From an uncultured Pseudomonadota bacterium (GTDB lineage Bacteria > Pseudomonadota > Gammaproteobacteria > Burkholderiales > Methylophilaceae): DNA of 44,040 nt. Below the pieces are notes generated by a model. It was not told the origin of the DNA, searched no databases, and worked only from the letters and a program-made list of their open reading frames with translations. The DNA is taken from NCBI GenBank assembly GCA_903846555.1, contig CAINBI010000141.1, forward strand, positions 1 through 44,040, read 5' to 3'. Each line of letters opens with the position of its first letter. Position 1 is the first letter of the stretch. Position numbers and translations under genes: made by a program. Positions 8,800-17,426 of this stretch are shown here, one piece after another.

Positions 8800-9062
8800 C
8801 TATAAGGTGTACTCGCATACATGCAACAACTTGGCTGCACGACTTTTGTTGTCATTGGCTTGCTTAAACGCTTGCACTGCATCTGGCAATGAGAGCGTTT
8901 TGATGGCGGTGTTGGTAGCAAGCTTGTAGAAGTTAAACTAGTTGCAGTGTCATTTTGTGATGGCATATCAACTGGTAAATGCTGCGTGCTAATGGTGTTA
9001 CCTCCACAAACAATCGCCGCACGTTCCAACACATTTTCCAACTCTCGCACATTACTTGTAAC
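8800..9062 (-). pseudogene. Frameshifted C-terminal remnant of an NtrC-family regulator
   Basis: One frame reads VRELENVLERAAIVCGGNTI, which is the end of a sigma-54 AAA+ domain (the GNVRELENV region). It then runs into nonsense near 8895-8910. A neighbouring frame picks up with SLPDAVQAFKQANDNKSRAA and KLLHVCEYTL, then stops at 8800-8802. That is the Fis-type HTH of the same protein family. The AAA+ core and receiver domain are absent upstream of 9062. The gene is therefore truncated at the 5' end and frameshifted. No function should be assigned. Confidence 0.75.
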
Positions 9063-9131
9063 CTTGTAGCCAAAGCATATATTTTAGTTAGTTGTCATGT
9101 GCGTTAGAGACATAATAGCGGAAACAGACGT

Positions 9132-9166
9132 AAAAAAGCCCCGAAATCTAGCATTTGCGGGGCTTT
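9132..9166 (-). terminator. Terminator after tRNA-Leu
   Basis: AAAGCCCCG (9135-9143) pairs with CGGGGCTTT (9158-9166). Read on the minus strand it is followed by TTTTTT (complement of 9132-9137). It lies about 30 bp downstream of the tRNA gene. Confidence 0.88.
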
Positions 9167-9194
9167 AAGTACTGGTACGTTTTCTTGCGTTTCT

Positions 9195-9279
9195 TGGTGC
9201 GAAAGGAGAGACTCGAACTCTCACGCCTTACGGCGCTGGAACCTAAATCCAGTGCGTCTACCAATTCCGCCACTCTCGC
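9195..9279 (-). tRNA. tRNA-Leu (anticodon UAG)
   Basis: An 85-nt class II tRNA with encoded CCA (complement of 9195-9197). The acceptor stem GCGAGAG pairs with CTTTCGC with one G.U pair. The anticodon stem-loop is CTGGA-TTTAGGT-TCCAG, giving anticodon UAG, which reads CUA/CUN leucine codons. A long variable arm (GCGCCGTAAGGCGT) and the TTCGAGT T-loop confirm leucine. A terminator follows. Confidence 0.97.
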
Positions 9280-9474
9280 AGGTAGTGAACGACTAAAATA
9301 CCGCCGTTTCAAATAAGTCGCTATTGTATCTCAACTTAGTCGCTTGAGAAAAGAGAAAAAATAAATATTTTATGTCCCCCTCTGTAGGCTTCTTTATATT
9401 TTAAACTTATTCAATTTAGATCTTGAGATAAGATGTTGAGTCATGCATTCAACACAAATAAGCAGGAGAGCGTG

Positions 9475-9600
9475 GTGTTATCTATTGAAGCATGCTTAGA
9501 AATGATGAGCTATTATTGGGCAGCCTTAGTGCAATCTAAAGCTTCAGCTAACCACCTTACAGCTTGCGACTTAAACTTTGCAGCTATTTTCATAGTGTGA
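9475..9600 (+). CDS. Possible small protein, 41 residues
   Basis: A GTG-started frame (GTG at 9475, another at 9472) is preceded by AGGAGAG at 9464-9470, a near-perfect Shine-Dalgarno at good spacing. It begins MLSIEACLEMMSYYWAALVQ and ends at TGA 9598-9600. I do not recognise it. The good ribosome site is the main support. The protein has two cysteines and a hydrophobic end, but no clear membrane helix. Confidence 0.3.
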   Translation: MLSIEACLEMMSYYWAALVQSKASANHLTACDLNFAAIFIV

Positions 9601-9646
9601 TTAATGGTTGAATTAAAGTGTGAATTCTCACAAAAACATTAAAACC

Positions 9647-9715
9647 GATGCTCTGGGAAGCCCGTCCTTATTGCCTCGCAGTGCCTGCCCTCGAATGAAT
9701 TAGTCGAGGGGCATC
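9647..9715 (+). repeat. Dispersed hairpin element, copy 1 (with insert)
   Basis: The element begins GATGCTCTG, continues GAAGCCCGTCCTTATTGCC, and closes with GGGCATC followed by TATTTTT. The same sequence occurs on the minus strand at 37551-37591 with about two differences over the shared 36 nt. This copy has roughly 27 extra nt before the closing GGGCATC, and these contain their own hairpin, CCCTCGA/TCGAGGG. Confidence 0.7.
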
Positions 9716-9737
9716 TATTTTTAGCTTAATTTGATAG

Positions 9738-9857
9738 GTTTTTGAAAACTTACCCAGAATACCTAGGACAAATTTTGAAATCTCCCTTGCCGTCAATGAT
9801 GCTATTCACACCATGCGTGCCATTAACAGCAGTGCTAAATTAGCGTCGGCTAAATAA
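9738..9857 (+). pseudogene. Possible C-terminal gene remnant
   Basis: An open stretch without a start codon ends at TAA 9855-9857 and reads NDAIHTMRAINSSAKLASAK at its end. The composition looks protein-like, but I do not recognise the family. It lies where genes often precede tyrA, so it may be the tail of a deleted gene. Confidence 0.25.
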
Positions 9858-9922
9858 GGTGTCATCGGGATAATTGCAACGATGTTACAATTCGATTTAT
9901 TAAAATTTAAAGTCAGTGTGAA

Positions 9923-10810
9923 TTGAAAAAACTCGTTATTTTTGGTGTGGGCTTAATTGGTGGCTCGGTTGCCTTAGCTTTAAAAAAAGCTAGTGGGACT
10001 AATCCAGCGCTGCAAATCGTTGGTGTTGGTCGTAGTAGCACAAGTCTGCAAGCAGCACTTGAGTTAGGGGTCATTGACCTTGCTAGCAGCGATATTGCTA
10101 CCGCGCTAAAAGATGCCGATATGGTGTTGATTGCAACGCCTGTAGCCCAAACTTCAGCCATACTTCAATCGATCAAGCCCCATTTGAATGCCAGCACGGT
10201 AATTACCGATGCGGGTAGCACTAAAGGTGACGTGCTGCGCTGTGCAGATGAAATTTTAGGCGCACAATTTAACCAGTTTATTGGTGGCCACCCGATTGCT
10301 GGCGCTGAAAGAAGTGGCGTCACTGCGGCTAAAGCGGATTTATACCTCAACAAAAATGTCGTGCTAACGCCTACGCCAACCACCAGCAAACAAGCAATTT
10401 TAACCGCCACTCAACTTTGGCAAGCTTGCGGTGCTAATGTCAGCGAAATGCCTGCCGCAATGCACGATAGCATTTTTGCAGCTGTAAGCCACTTGCCGCA
10501 CCTGCTAGCGTTTGCCTTGGTAGATGATATTGCTTCGCGCCCCAACGCCGCCGAGTTATTTGGCTTTGCCGCCAGCGGCTTTAGAGACTTTACCCGGATT
10601 GCTGGCAGTCACCCAGAAATGTGGCGTGACATTACTTTAGCCAATAAAAACGCCCTGTTAAGCGAATTAACCGCCTACCAAACTGAATTAGCCACCGTCA
10701 AAACATTGTTAGAAAATGAAGATGGCGCAGGACTAAACGCCTTGTTTGAGCGCGCCAGTGTTGCACGCAACGCTTGGGCTTTAGGTCATCCGACAAAAGT
10801 CGAAATCTAG
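9923..10810 (+). CDS. tyrA: Prephenate dehydrogenase
   Basis: A 295-residue NAD(P)-dependent enzyme of tyrosine biosynthesis that oxidatively decarboxylates prephenate (or arogenate). The N-terminal Rossmann motif is VIFGVGLIGGSVALAL (GxGxxG at 8-13). GGHPIAGAERSG is the conserved substrate-site motif with its His, and SHLPHLLAFAL is typical of the helical C-terminal domain. The frame opens with TTG at 9923; no in-frame ATG is close and the Shine-Dalgarno is weak. It heads the tyrA-aroA-cmk-rpsA-ihfB cluster. Confidence 0.93.
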   Translation: MKKLVIFGVGLIGGSVALALKKASGTNPALQIVGVGRSSTSLQAALELGVIDLASSDIATALKDADMVLIATPVAQTSAILQSIKPHLNASTVITDAGSTKGDVLRCADEILGAQFNQFIGGHPIAGAERSGVTAAKADLYLNKNVVLTPTPTTSKQAILTATQLWQACGANVSEMPAAMHDSIFAAVSHLPHLLAFALVDDIASRPNAAELFGFAASGFRDFTRIAGSHPEMWRDITLANKNALLSELTAYQTELATVKTLLENEDGAGLNALFERASVARNAWALGHPTKVEI

Positions 10811-10842
10811 TGGCGTGATAGCCATGAAGCCGCCCTAGATTC
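10804..10842 (+). other. Inverted repeat spanning the tyrA stop
   Basis: AATCTAG-GGCG and CGCC-CTAGATT arms (each with one bulged base) pair around the tyrA stop codon region. No T-run follows, so it may be a processing or stability stem rather than a terminator. Confidence 0.35.
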
Positions 10843-10916
10843 TGCATCTGACACTAAATAACCATTAAAAATATAAACTCAAATCCTAAAATCAAGAAAT
10901 AATCTGAAGAAATAAA

Positions 10917-12245
10917 ATGGAACAACTTACCCTCCACGCCGCCAGCCACGCTGAAGGTCAAATCACACTGCCAGGCTCTAAAAGTATTTCAAACCGCACG
11001 CTATTATTGGCAGTTTTAGCTGATGGATCTGCCGAGTCTAGAGAATTCGGCACACAGCATACTATCATCAGAAATCTACTGGATTCTGATGACACAGCAC
11101 GGATGTTGGATGCATTAAGAACCTTGGGTGTGAGAATAGAGCAGCTAGACAAAAACGATTGGCGGATCATTGCTACAGGCGTAAATTTTCCGAATAAAAA
11201 TGCAGATTTATTTTTAGGCAATGCTGGCACAGCTTTTCGTCCACTGACGGCTGCTTTGGCCTTTGCTAACGGCAACTATGTCCTTCGAGGCGTACCTCGC
11301 ATGCATGAGCGTCCTATTGGAGATTTGGTCGAAGCTTTAAGGCAGATCGGGGCAAATATTGAATACTTAGAAAATGAAGGATTCCCTCCGTTAAAAATTT
11401 CACCCGCAAAATTAGATGCTAGCCAACCAATTAAAATACGTGGCAACGTATCCAGCCAATTCCTTACAGCACTTTTAATGGCTCTGCCTTTAACTAAACA
11501 AAATGCTATTGTGCAGGTTGTGGGTGATTTAATTTCTAAACCATATATAGAAATTACGCTTAATTTAATGGAACAATTCGGCGTTAGTGTATGGCGTAAT
11601 TTCGATGGGGAGCAAACTTATAGAATAAATGCTGACCAACAATATGATGGTCCAGGGGAAATTTATGTTGAGGGAGACGCTTCATCTGCATCTTATTTTT
11701 TAGCTGCTGGCACAATTGGTGGAGGACCTGTTCGGGTAATTGGAATGGGAGCCGATAGTATCCAAGGGGATAAGAAGTTTAAGAATGCGTTGGAGTTGAT
11801 GGGGGCCAATATTAGCGCAGGAGAAAATTGGACTGAATCCAGCGCACCAAGCCATAAACTAAAAGCGATTGACCTTGATTGCAACCACATTCCAGATGCC
11901 GCTATGACCTTGGCAATATTGGCCTTATTTGCAGAAGGTACGACCGTACTCAGGAATATCGCCAGTTGGCGCGTTAAAGAAACAGACCGCATTGCGGCAA
12001 TGGCCACAGAATTACGCAAAGTAGGCGCTATTGTTGAAGAAGGCGCTGACTATATTAAAGTGACGCCACCTGCACAATTAACGCCCAACGCCGTGATTGA
12101 TACTTACGATGATCACCGCATGGCAATGTGTTTCTCCTTAGTTTCTTTAGGTCATGTGCCGATTACGATTAACGACCCTAAATGCGTAAATAAAACTTTT
12201 CCAGATTATTTCAAAAGCTTCGCGAAAATCGTCAAACATGCATAA
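10917..12245 (+). CDS. aroA: 3-phosphoshikimate 1-carboxyvinyltransferase (EPSP synthase)
   Basis: A 442-residue cytosolic enzyme of the shikimate pathway that joins phosphoenolpyruvate to shikimate-3-phosphate. [15 protein letters not shown] near the N terminus is the phosphate/shikimate site. [17 protein letters not shown] is the PEP-binding motif. [19 protein letters not shown] and [14 protein letters not shown] are the second signature. It is a class I type enzyme. Compared with Neisseria AroA from memory, about ten extra residues (around [10 protein letters not shown]) sit before LLDSDDT. The end overlaps cmk by 8 bp, so translation is probably coupled. Confidence 0.96.
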   Translation: MEQLTLHAASHAEGQITLPGSKSISNRTLLLAVLADGSAESREFGTQHTIIRNLLDSDDTARMLDALRTLGVRIEQLDKNDWRIIATGVNFPNKNADLFLGNAGTAFRPLTAALAFANGNYVLRGVPRMHERPIGDLVEALRQIGANIEYLENEGFPPLKISPAKLDASQPIKIRGNVSSQFLTALLMALPLTKQNAIVQVVGDLISKPYIEITLNLMEQFGVSVWRNFDGEQTYRINADQQYDGPGEIYVEGDASSASYFLAAGTIGGGPVRVIGMGADSIQGDKKFKNALELMGANISAGENWTESSAPSHKLKAIDLDCNHIPDAAMTLAILALFAEGTTVLRNIASWRVKETDRIAAMATELRKVGAIVEEGADYIKVTPPAQLTPNAVIDTYDDHRMAMCFSLVSLGHVPITINDPKCVNKTFPDYFKSFAKIVKHA

Positions 12246-12933
12246 CGCTACTCACAACGCAATCCCTGTCATTGCGATTGATGGCCCTTCCGCCTCAGGC
12301 AAAGGCACCATTGCTGAATTAGTAGCCACGGAATTAGGTTTCCATTATTTAGATTCAGGTGCTTTATATCGCATAGTTGCGTTGGCGGCAAAACAGCAGA
12401 ATATAGCTTGGGACGATGCCTTAGCGGTTGCAGAATGTGCAAAAAACTTAGTCATTGAATTTAAAAATAGTCAGATTTTTCTAAATGGTGCAGACATTTC
12501 TGAGGCGATTCGTACAGAAGAAATGGGTAAAGGTGCGTCGCGCGTTGCCGTGCATGCGGCAGTGCGTGAAGTATTAGTCGATTTACAACACAATTTTTGC
12601 AAAGCGCCTGGATTAGTCGCCGATGGTCGCGATATGGGCACGGTGATTTTTCCTAACGCGCCATTAAAAGTGTTTTTAACAGCCGCTACCGAAGTCCGCG
12701 CGCAACGTAGATACCAGCAATTAATCAATAAAAAACAAGCTGACAACGATACACAAAGTTCATACGCAGATATTTTACAAGATTTGCAAGAACGTGATGC
12801 CAGAGACCAAGGCCGAACTAGCGCACCGCTCATCAAGGCGAAAGATGCAATTTTGCTAGAGACCGATCATTTAGGCATTTCTCAAGCCGTTGACTATGTT
12901 TTACAAAACTTTCAGCTTAAAAATTGCAAATAG
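12238..12933 (+). CDS. cmk: Cytidylate kinase
   Basis: A 231-residue cytosolic kinase that phosphorylates CMP and dCMP. The P-loop is GPSASGKGT (16-24). DSGALYR is the CMP-binding motif, and [19 protein letters not shown] and [13 protein letters not shown] are family signatures. The ATG overlaps the end of aroA by 8 bp. The aroA-cmk-rpsA order is conserved in beta- and gamma-proteobacteria. Confidence 0.96.
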   Translation: MHNATHNAIPVIAIDGPSASGKGTIAELVATELGFHYLDSGALYRIVALAAKQQNIAWDDALAVAECAKNLVIEFKNSQIFLNGADISEAIRTEEMGKGASRVAVHAAVREVLVDLQHNFCKAPGLVADGRDMGTVIFPNAPLKVFLTAATEVRAQRRYQQLINKKQADNDTQSSYADILQDLQERDARDQGRTSAPLIKAKDAILLETDHLGISQAVDYVLQNFQLKNCK

Positions 12934-12996
12934 TCTTTTATTTTTCAATGTTTTAGTTATAATTCTATTTTTTGAAATTTAGTAAATTTTTCACGC

Positions 12997-13026
12997 CTAC
13001 GCAATCACATTGATGCGTAGTTTTTT
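12997..13026 (+). terminator. Terminator or attenuator between cmk and rpsA
   Basis: CTACGCA (12997-13003) pairs with TGCGTAG (13014-13020), followed directly by TTTTTT (13021-13026). A second small stem, CCCAC (13033-13037) with GTGGG (13044-13048), lies between this and the rpsA start. The two may form an rpsA leader, as S1 is known to control its own translation in E. coli. A TATAAT at 12958-12963 could serve as a -10, though no good -35 is seen. Confidence 0.7.
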
Positions 13027-13073
13027 AACTACCCCACTGCTAGGTGGGCTTATATTTTAGGTAATTTTATTTA

Positions 13074-14585
13074 ATGGCTTCTACTTCTAATTCTACTGCT
13101 TCACCGATGGAATCTTTTGCTGCGCTTTTTGAGGAAAGCTTAGCTCGTCAAGAAATGCGTTCTGGCGAAGTAATCACGGCTGAAGTTATCTCAGTTGATC
13201 AAGATCACGTGATTGTTAACGCTGGCCTTAAATCAGAGAGCGTTATAGCTGCTACTGAATTCCACAACGCTCAAGGCGAACTTGAAGTTAAAGTGGGTGA
13301 CTTTGTTAAAGTTGCAATCGAAAAGCTTGAAGATGGCTTTGGTTCAACTGTACTTTCACGCGAAAAAGCTAAACGCATGGAAACTTGGCTAGATCTAGAA
13401 GATGCGATGAACGAAGGTCGTATCATTAAAGGTTTTGTAAGCGGAAAAGTTAAAGGCGGTTTACGCGTTTCAGTAAACGGCATCATGGCTTTCTTGCCAG
13501 GTTCATTAGTAGATGTACGTCCAGTAAAAGACACGACACCTTTTGAAAACAAAGAGTGTGACCTAAAAGTAATCAAACTAGATCGTAAACGTAACAACAT
13601 CGTTGTTTCACGTCGTGCTGTCATGGAAGTTAGCATGGGTGCAGATCGTGAGGCGTTAATGGGTACTTTAGCTGAAGGTGCTATTGTTAAAGGTATCGTT
13701 AAAAATATCACTGATTATGGCGCTTTCGTTGATTTAGGCGGCATTGATGGCTTACTACACATTACTGATTTGGCTTGGCGTCGTGTTAAGCACCCATCAG
13801 AAGTGCTTACAGTAGGCGAAGAAGTTGAAGCGAAAATCTTGAAATTTGATCAAGAAAAAAATCGTGTTTCATTAGGTATTAAACAATTAGGTGACGACCC
13901 TTGGGTTGCCCTAACACGCCGTTACCCAGTAAGCACACGCTTATTCGGTAAAGTTTCTAACCTAACTGACTATGGTGCATTCGTTGAAATCGAGCCAGGT
14001 ATCGAAGGTTTAGTGCACGTTTCAGAAATGGATTGGACTAACAAAAACATTCACCCGGGCAAAATTGCGCAATTAGGTGACGAAGTTGAAGTCATGATTC
14101 TTGAAATTGATGAAGCGCGTCGTCGTTTATCATTGGGTATGAAACAATGCCAAGCTAATCCTTGGGATGAGTTCTCTGCAACGCATCACAAAGGCGATAT
14201 CGTTTCAGGTCAAATCAAGTCAATCACTGACTTCGGTGTGTTTATTGGTTTGCCAGGCGGCATCGATGGTCTTGTACATCTTTCAGATTTATCATGGTCA
14301 CAAACTGGCGAAGAAGCGATTCGTAACTTCAAAAAAGGTGACGAGCTTCAAGCTGTTATCTTGGCAATTGATGTAGAAAAAGAACGTATTTCACTAGGGG
14401 TGAAACAACTTTCTGCTGATCCATCAGGCGCTACTGGTTCAACTGACGAGAAATCTGAGGCTAAACCAAAAGCAAAAGCTGCTAAACCAAAAGACATTGC
14501 TCCACAAGTGCCGAACGATGGCGCTACTGCTGGAACAACCAACCTTGGTGCGCTATTAAAAGCAAAATTAGACAGCAAGAAATAA
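13074..14585 (+). CDS. rpsA: 30S ribosomal protein S1, five S1 domains
   Basis: A 503-residue RNA-binding protein that brings mRNA to the 30S subunit. Five S1 (OB-fold) domains can be placed: about 31-96, 116-181, 200-270, 285-355 and 372-443. The last three carry the classic TDYGAFV/TDFGVFI...GIDGL(L/V)H motifs. E. coli S1 has 557 residues and six domains. Here the sixth is absent and replaced by a low-complexity Lys/Ala/Pro tail (about 444-503) ending [12 protein letters not shown]. The frame is intact to its stop. It is followed closely by ihfB. Confidence 0.97.
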   Translation: MASTSNSTASPMESFAALFEESLARQEMRSGEVITAEVISVDQDHVIVNAGLKSESVIAATEFHNAQGELEVKVGDFVKVAIEKLEDGFGSTVLSREKAKRMETWLDLEDAMNEGRIIKGFVSGKVKGGLRVSVNGIMAFLPGSLVDVRPVKDTTPFENKECDLKVIKLDRKRNNIVVSRRAVMEVSMGADREALMGTLAEGAIVKGIVKNITDYGAFVDLGGIDGLLHITDLAWRRVKHPSEVLTVGEEVEAKILKFDQEKNRVSLGIKQLGDDPWVALTRRYPVSTRLFGKVSNLTDYGAFVEIEPGIEGLVHVSEMDWTNKNIHPGKIAQLGDEVEVMILEIDEARRRLSLGMKQCQANPWDEFSATHHKGDIVSGQIKSITDFGVFIGLPGGIDGLVHLSDLSWSQTGEEAIRNFKKGDELQAVILAIDVEKERISLGVKQLSADPSGATGSTDEKSEAKPKAKAAKPKDIAPQVPNDGATAGTTNLGALLKAKLDSKK

Positions 14586-14615
14586 GCTAATTAGCTAATA
14601 TAAAGGCACATATGC

Positions 14616-14897
14616 ATGACCAAATCTGAGCTAATTACCCTGCTTGCGGAGCGGTTTCCACAACTAGTGCTGAAAGATGCCGAACTATCAGTAAAAGCGA
14701 TTTTAGATGCGATGTCTGATAACCTTGCCACTGGCGAGCGCATCGAGATTCGTGGCTTTGGAAGCTTTAGCTTGAATTACCGTCCACCACGCTTGGGTCG
14801 TAATCCTAAAACTGGCAGCAAAGTACAGGTACCTGAAAAATATGTACCGCACTTTAAAGCAGGTAAAGAATTACGTGAGCGTGTGGATTTAAGCTAA
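14616..14897 (+). CDS. ihfB: Integration host factor beta subunit
   Basis: A 93-residue DNA-bending protein of the HU/IHF family. [20 protein letters not shown] is the beta-arm signature with the intercalating proline in RNPKTG. It pairs with IHF-alpha, encoded elsewhere, to bend DNA sharply at specific sites. The gene begins 31 bp after rpsA, the usual beta/gamma arrangement. A strong terminator follows. Confidence 0.96.
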   Translation: MTKSELITLLAERFPQLVLKDAELSVKAILDAMSDNLATGERIEIRGFGSFSLNYRPPRLGRNPKTGSKVQVPEKYVPHFKAGKELRERVDLS

Positions 14898-14926
14898 TTT
14901 TTTTGCTTTAATGGTTTAAGTTCTTT

Positions 14927-14956
14927 AAAAACGGCAGCTTATAGCTGCCGTTTTTT
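14927..14956 (+). terminator. Terminator after ihfB
   Basis: ACGGCAGC (14931-14938) pairs with GCTGCCGT (14944-14951) around a short TTATA loop, preceded by AAAA and followed by TTTTTT. It is a strong, symmetrical, possibly bidirectional terminator that closes the tyrA-ihfB cluster. Confidence 0.92.
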
Positions 14957-15156
14957 ATTGTTCAATAATATCAACCGTTTTCTAATATCAACAATTGTTA
15001 AAGTCTCACATAAATGTAGCTGTTTTAATAGAGATGCCCATAAGTATTTAATTAAGCTAAAATTACACCCTATGCAACCCAACATCACTCAATACTTAAA
15101 TAATCTGTGTCACACTAATTTCACACATAACCACAACTATCACAAAGTAAAACATC

Positions 15157-16326
15157 ATGGAATTTGAATTCTGGTGGTTATTAGCACTACCGCTATTTTT
15201 CAGCCTTGGCTGGTTAGCCGCACGGGTTGACCTTAAGCAATTACTCGCTGAATCTTCCGCATTACCCGCCGCCTATTTTAAAGGCTTGAATTTTCTTATT
15301 ACTAATCAGCATGACAAAGCGATTGAAGCTTTTTCTGAAGCGGTGCAAGCCAATACCGATTCTCTTGAACTGCATTTTGCTTTGGGTAGTCTATTTAGAA
15401 GGCGCGGTGAAGTAGATCGCGCCATACATTTACACCTTAATTTATTAGAAAAAAAAGAACTTGAGCCACAACAAAAACTTGCAGTGACTGCTGAACTGGC
15501 GCAAGACTATCTTAAAGCGGGCTTGCTAGACCGCGCCGAAGAGTTATTCGAATCACTCAATGATGACCGTTATCGTCAACCAGCCCTACGTGCTCTACTA
15601 GAAATATATGTGCGCGAACGAGAATGGGAGCGCGCCATTAAAGCTGCAACCGAGCTAGAAAGACTTTCTGGCGTATCATTTCGGGTTGAAGTGTCACATT
15701 ATTACTGTGAAATGGCAGTCAAATCAAAGCTGGCGAATGACAGCCATACGGCTAGATTTGAGCTGGAGCAGGCATTGAATGCTAATAAGAACTGTGTGCG
15801 CGCCAACGTATTGTTAGGTGATTTAGAAGCAGAAGCTGGTGCGCATAAAACGGCCATTTCAACTTGGAAACGCATCGAGTTTCAACAGCCTGAATACTTA
15901 GGCTTAATTGCACCAAAACTGCTCAGCAGTTTCCGTACTCTTAATCAAGCCAATGAAGGCTTAAGCTTGCTGCAAACGTATCTGCAAACTTATAAACTAC
16001 CTTCATTGCTCAACGTACTATACGAAGCAACGCTGGTCGAAGAAGGTGCGACAAGTGCCGCAAAATTAGCGCGTGATGAATTGATTAAAAAACCCAGCCT
16101 AAATACATTAGACCAATTACTACAGGCGCGTGCGATTGTAGAAACTGACAATAAAACTGCTGGTCAACAAGACACGCAACTGATGCAGCAAGCGGTAAGG
16201 CATGCGATTGGCAATAGAACCGCCTACCATTGCGAACACTGTGGTTTTAAAGCTAAATACCACCACTGGCAATGCCCAGCCTGTAACGCATGGGAAGCAC
16301 TGCCTGCAGAACCAAGCACTGTTTGA
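15157..16326 (+). CDS. lapB: Lipopolysaccharide assembly protein B (YciM)
   Basis: A 389-residue inner-membrane protein. An N-terminal anchor (about 5-20, FWWLLALPLFFSLGWL) is followed by a run of TPR helices (about 30-340). A C-terminal rubredoxin-like zinc site has Cys359, Cys362, Cys373 and Cys376 (CEHCG and CPAC). In E. coli LapB works with FtsH to degrade LpxC and so limits lipopolysaccharide synthesis. lapA usually sits just upstream of lapB; no lapA is recognised in the 259 bp after ihfB. pyrF follows by 25 bp. Confidence 0.93.
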   Translation: MEFEFWWLLALPLFFSLGWLAARVDLKQLLAESSALPAAYFKGLNFLITNQHDKAIEAFSEAVQANTDSLELHFALGSLFRRRGEVDRAIHLHLNLLEKKELEPQQKLAVTAELAQDYLKAGLLDRAEELFESLNDDRYRQPALRALLEIYVREREWERAIKAATELERLSGVSFRVEVSHYYCEMAVKSKLANDSHTARFELEQALNANKNCVRANVLLGDLEAEAGAHKTAISTWKRIEFQQPEYLGLIAPKLLSSFRTLNQANEGLSLLQTYLQTYKLPSLLNVLYEATLVEEGATSAAKLARDELIKKPSLNTLDQLLQARAIVETDNKTAGQQDTQLMQQAVRHAIGNRTAYHCEHCGFKAKYHHWQCPACNAWEALPAEPSTV

Positions 16327-16351
16327 TTAATCCGAATGTAAGTATAAGAAT

Positions 16352-17083
16352 ATGACGAATCCACCAATATCAAATTACAACATTAACGACCCTAAAATCA
16401 TCGTTGCGCTAGATTATGCCGATGCAGCTGATGCCCTAAAATTAGCGCATCAACTTGATCCAGCAATTTGTAGGCTAAAAATTGGTAAAGAACTATTTAC
16501 GGCTGTTGGGCCCAAGTTTATTGAAGAATTAACCCATGCTGGCTTTGGCGTATTTTTGGATTTGAAATTTCACGACATTCCTAATACCGTGGCAAAAGCT
16601 TGCAGTGCTGCAAGCAACTTAGGCATTTGGATGCTTAATGTTCACGCCAGTGGCGGATTGGAAATGATGCAAGCGGCCCAACAAGCCGTGAGTGGGAGCG
16701 AAACCAAGCCACTGTTAATTGCAGTCACGGTACTCACTAGCATGAACCAAGCAGGTCTAAATCAAATTGGCATACAAACAGACCTAGCGACACATGTACT
16801 TAACCTTACCAAACTGACCCAGCAAGCTGGTTTAGATGGTGTTGTATGCTCTGCACTTGAAGCGCGCATGTTACGAGACGAAATGGGTAGTAATTTCCAG
16901 TTGGTAACCCCTGGTATCCGACCTATCGATGCAAACCAAGACGATCAGTCGCGTATTGTCACCCCCACAGAGGCGCTCAAAATGGGATCCAGCTACCTTG
17001 TGATTGGCAGACCGATTACTTTAAATCCTAATCCACTTAAAGCATTAGAAGCGATTCATGCCGAATGCATACATGTAAGTTAA
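16352..17083 (+). CDS. pyrF: Orotidine 5'-phosphate decarboxylase
   Basis: A 243-residue TIM-barrel enzyme that converts OMP to UMP in pyrimidine synthesis. FLDLKFHDIPNTVAKA carries the catalytic Asp-Lys-Asp array, and VTPGIRP and VIGRPIT are the phosphate-binding loops. It lies 25 bp after lapB and ends at a strong terminator. Confidence 0.96.
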   Translation: MTNPPISNYNINDPKIIVALDYADAADALKLAHQLDPAICRLKIGKELFTAVGPKFIEELTHAGFGVFLDLKFHDIPNTVAKACSAASNLGIWMLNVHASGGLEMMQAAQQAVSGSETKPLLIAVTVLTSMNQAGLNQIGIQTDLATHVLNLTKLTQQAGLDGVVCSALEARMLRDEMGSNFQLVTPGIRPIDANQDDQSRIVTPTEALKMGSSYLVIGRPITLNPNPLKALEAIHAECIHVS

Positions 17084-17089
17084 TTTAAA

Positions 17090-17121
17090 ACTCACTGTGA
17101 GAATCACGGTGAGTATTTTTT
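17090..17121 (+). terminator. Terminator after pyrF
   Basis: ACTCACTGTGA (17090-17100) pairs completely with TCACGGTGAGT (17104-17114), with one T.G wobble and a 3-nt loop. It is followed by ATTTTTT. Confidence 0.92.
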
Positions 17122-17182
17122 GTCATCTGCATACTCACAAATAGTTATCGTAAAAATAACTATCGCAGATAACCCTTACCAT

Positions 17183-17354
17183 GAGACCTTTGCACGAGCT
17201 AATTTTAACCCTAAAACCCATCAACATCGTCATTCCCGCATAGGCGGGAATCCAGTTAAGTTGTTGATTCGCCTAGATTCCCGCCTACGCGGGAATGACG
17301 ATAATTGGCGAATTATATTAAATTGTGGTTAATTTAGCTTCGTGCAAAGGTCTC
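17183..17354. mobile_element. 172-bp MITE-like element with 5-bp target duplication
   Basis: Terminal inverted repeats of 28 bp lie at 17183-17210 and 17327-17354. The outer 15 bp, GAGACCTTTGCACGA, are identical, and the inner halves differ by small indels. The element is flanked by the direct repeat ACCAT (17178-17182 and 17355-17359), which fits a target-site duplication. It has no coding capacity. The ends recall some IS5-related termini, but I cannot verify the family. Its centre holds the palindrome at 17228-17300. Confidence 0.8.
17228..17300. repeat. Paired inverted ATTCCCGC...GCGGGAAT repeats
   Basis: Two 25-bp arms (17228-17252 and 17276-17300) are reverse complements except for one base, separated by 23 bp. 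Each arm is itself a palindrome of the ATTCCCGC-N-GCGGGAAT type, resembling Neisseria dRS3-like or REP-type repeats. The whole unit can fold into a very stable hairpin or cruciform. It lies inside the MITE-like element. Confidence 0.85.
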
Positions 17355-17426
17355 ACCATAAATCAATTTATTAATGAGAAAAGGGTCCCATCATGGCGAT
17401 GCAGGCCATCTCATTGCTTAGTAGTA

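Larger units (their letters stand above)
9280..9922. other. Long intergenic region between tRNA-Leu and tyrA
   Basis: About 640 bp without a conserved gene. It holds a small ORF with a strong Shine-Dalgarno (9475-9600), one copy of a dispersed hairpin element (9647-9715), and an open tail that looks like a gene remnant (9738-9857). In many beta-proteobacteria pheA, hisC or aroF-type genes precede tyrA, so this may be the scar of lost genes. Confidence 0.5.

Noticed and set aside
9130-9170. Possible phage attachment site at the tRNA-Leu 3' end
   Set aside because: No direct repeat of the tRNA end, integrase or foreign gene block was found nearby. The only structure there is a normal terminator.
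13271-13711. 146-codon open frame antisense to rpsA
   Set aside because: Shadow of rpsA caused by its biased codon use; Ser/Thr-rich and without domain features.
14958-15167. 69-codon frame before lapB considered as lapA
   Set aside because: His/Asn/Lys-rich with no membrane helices, so it does not resemble LapA. It starts within the terminator region.
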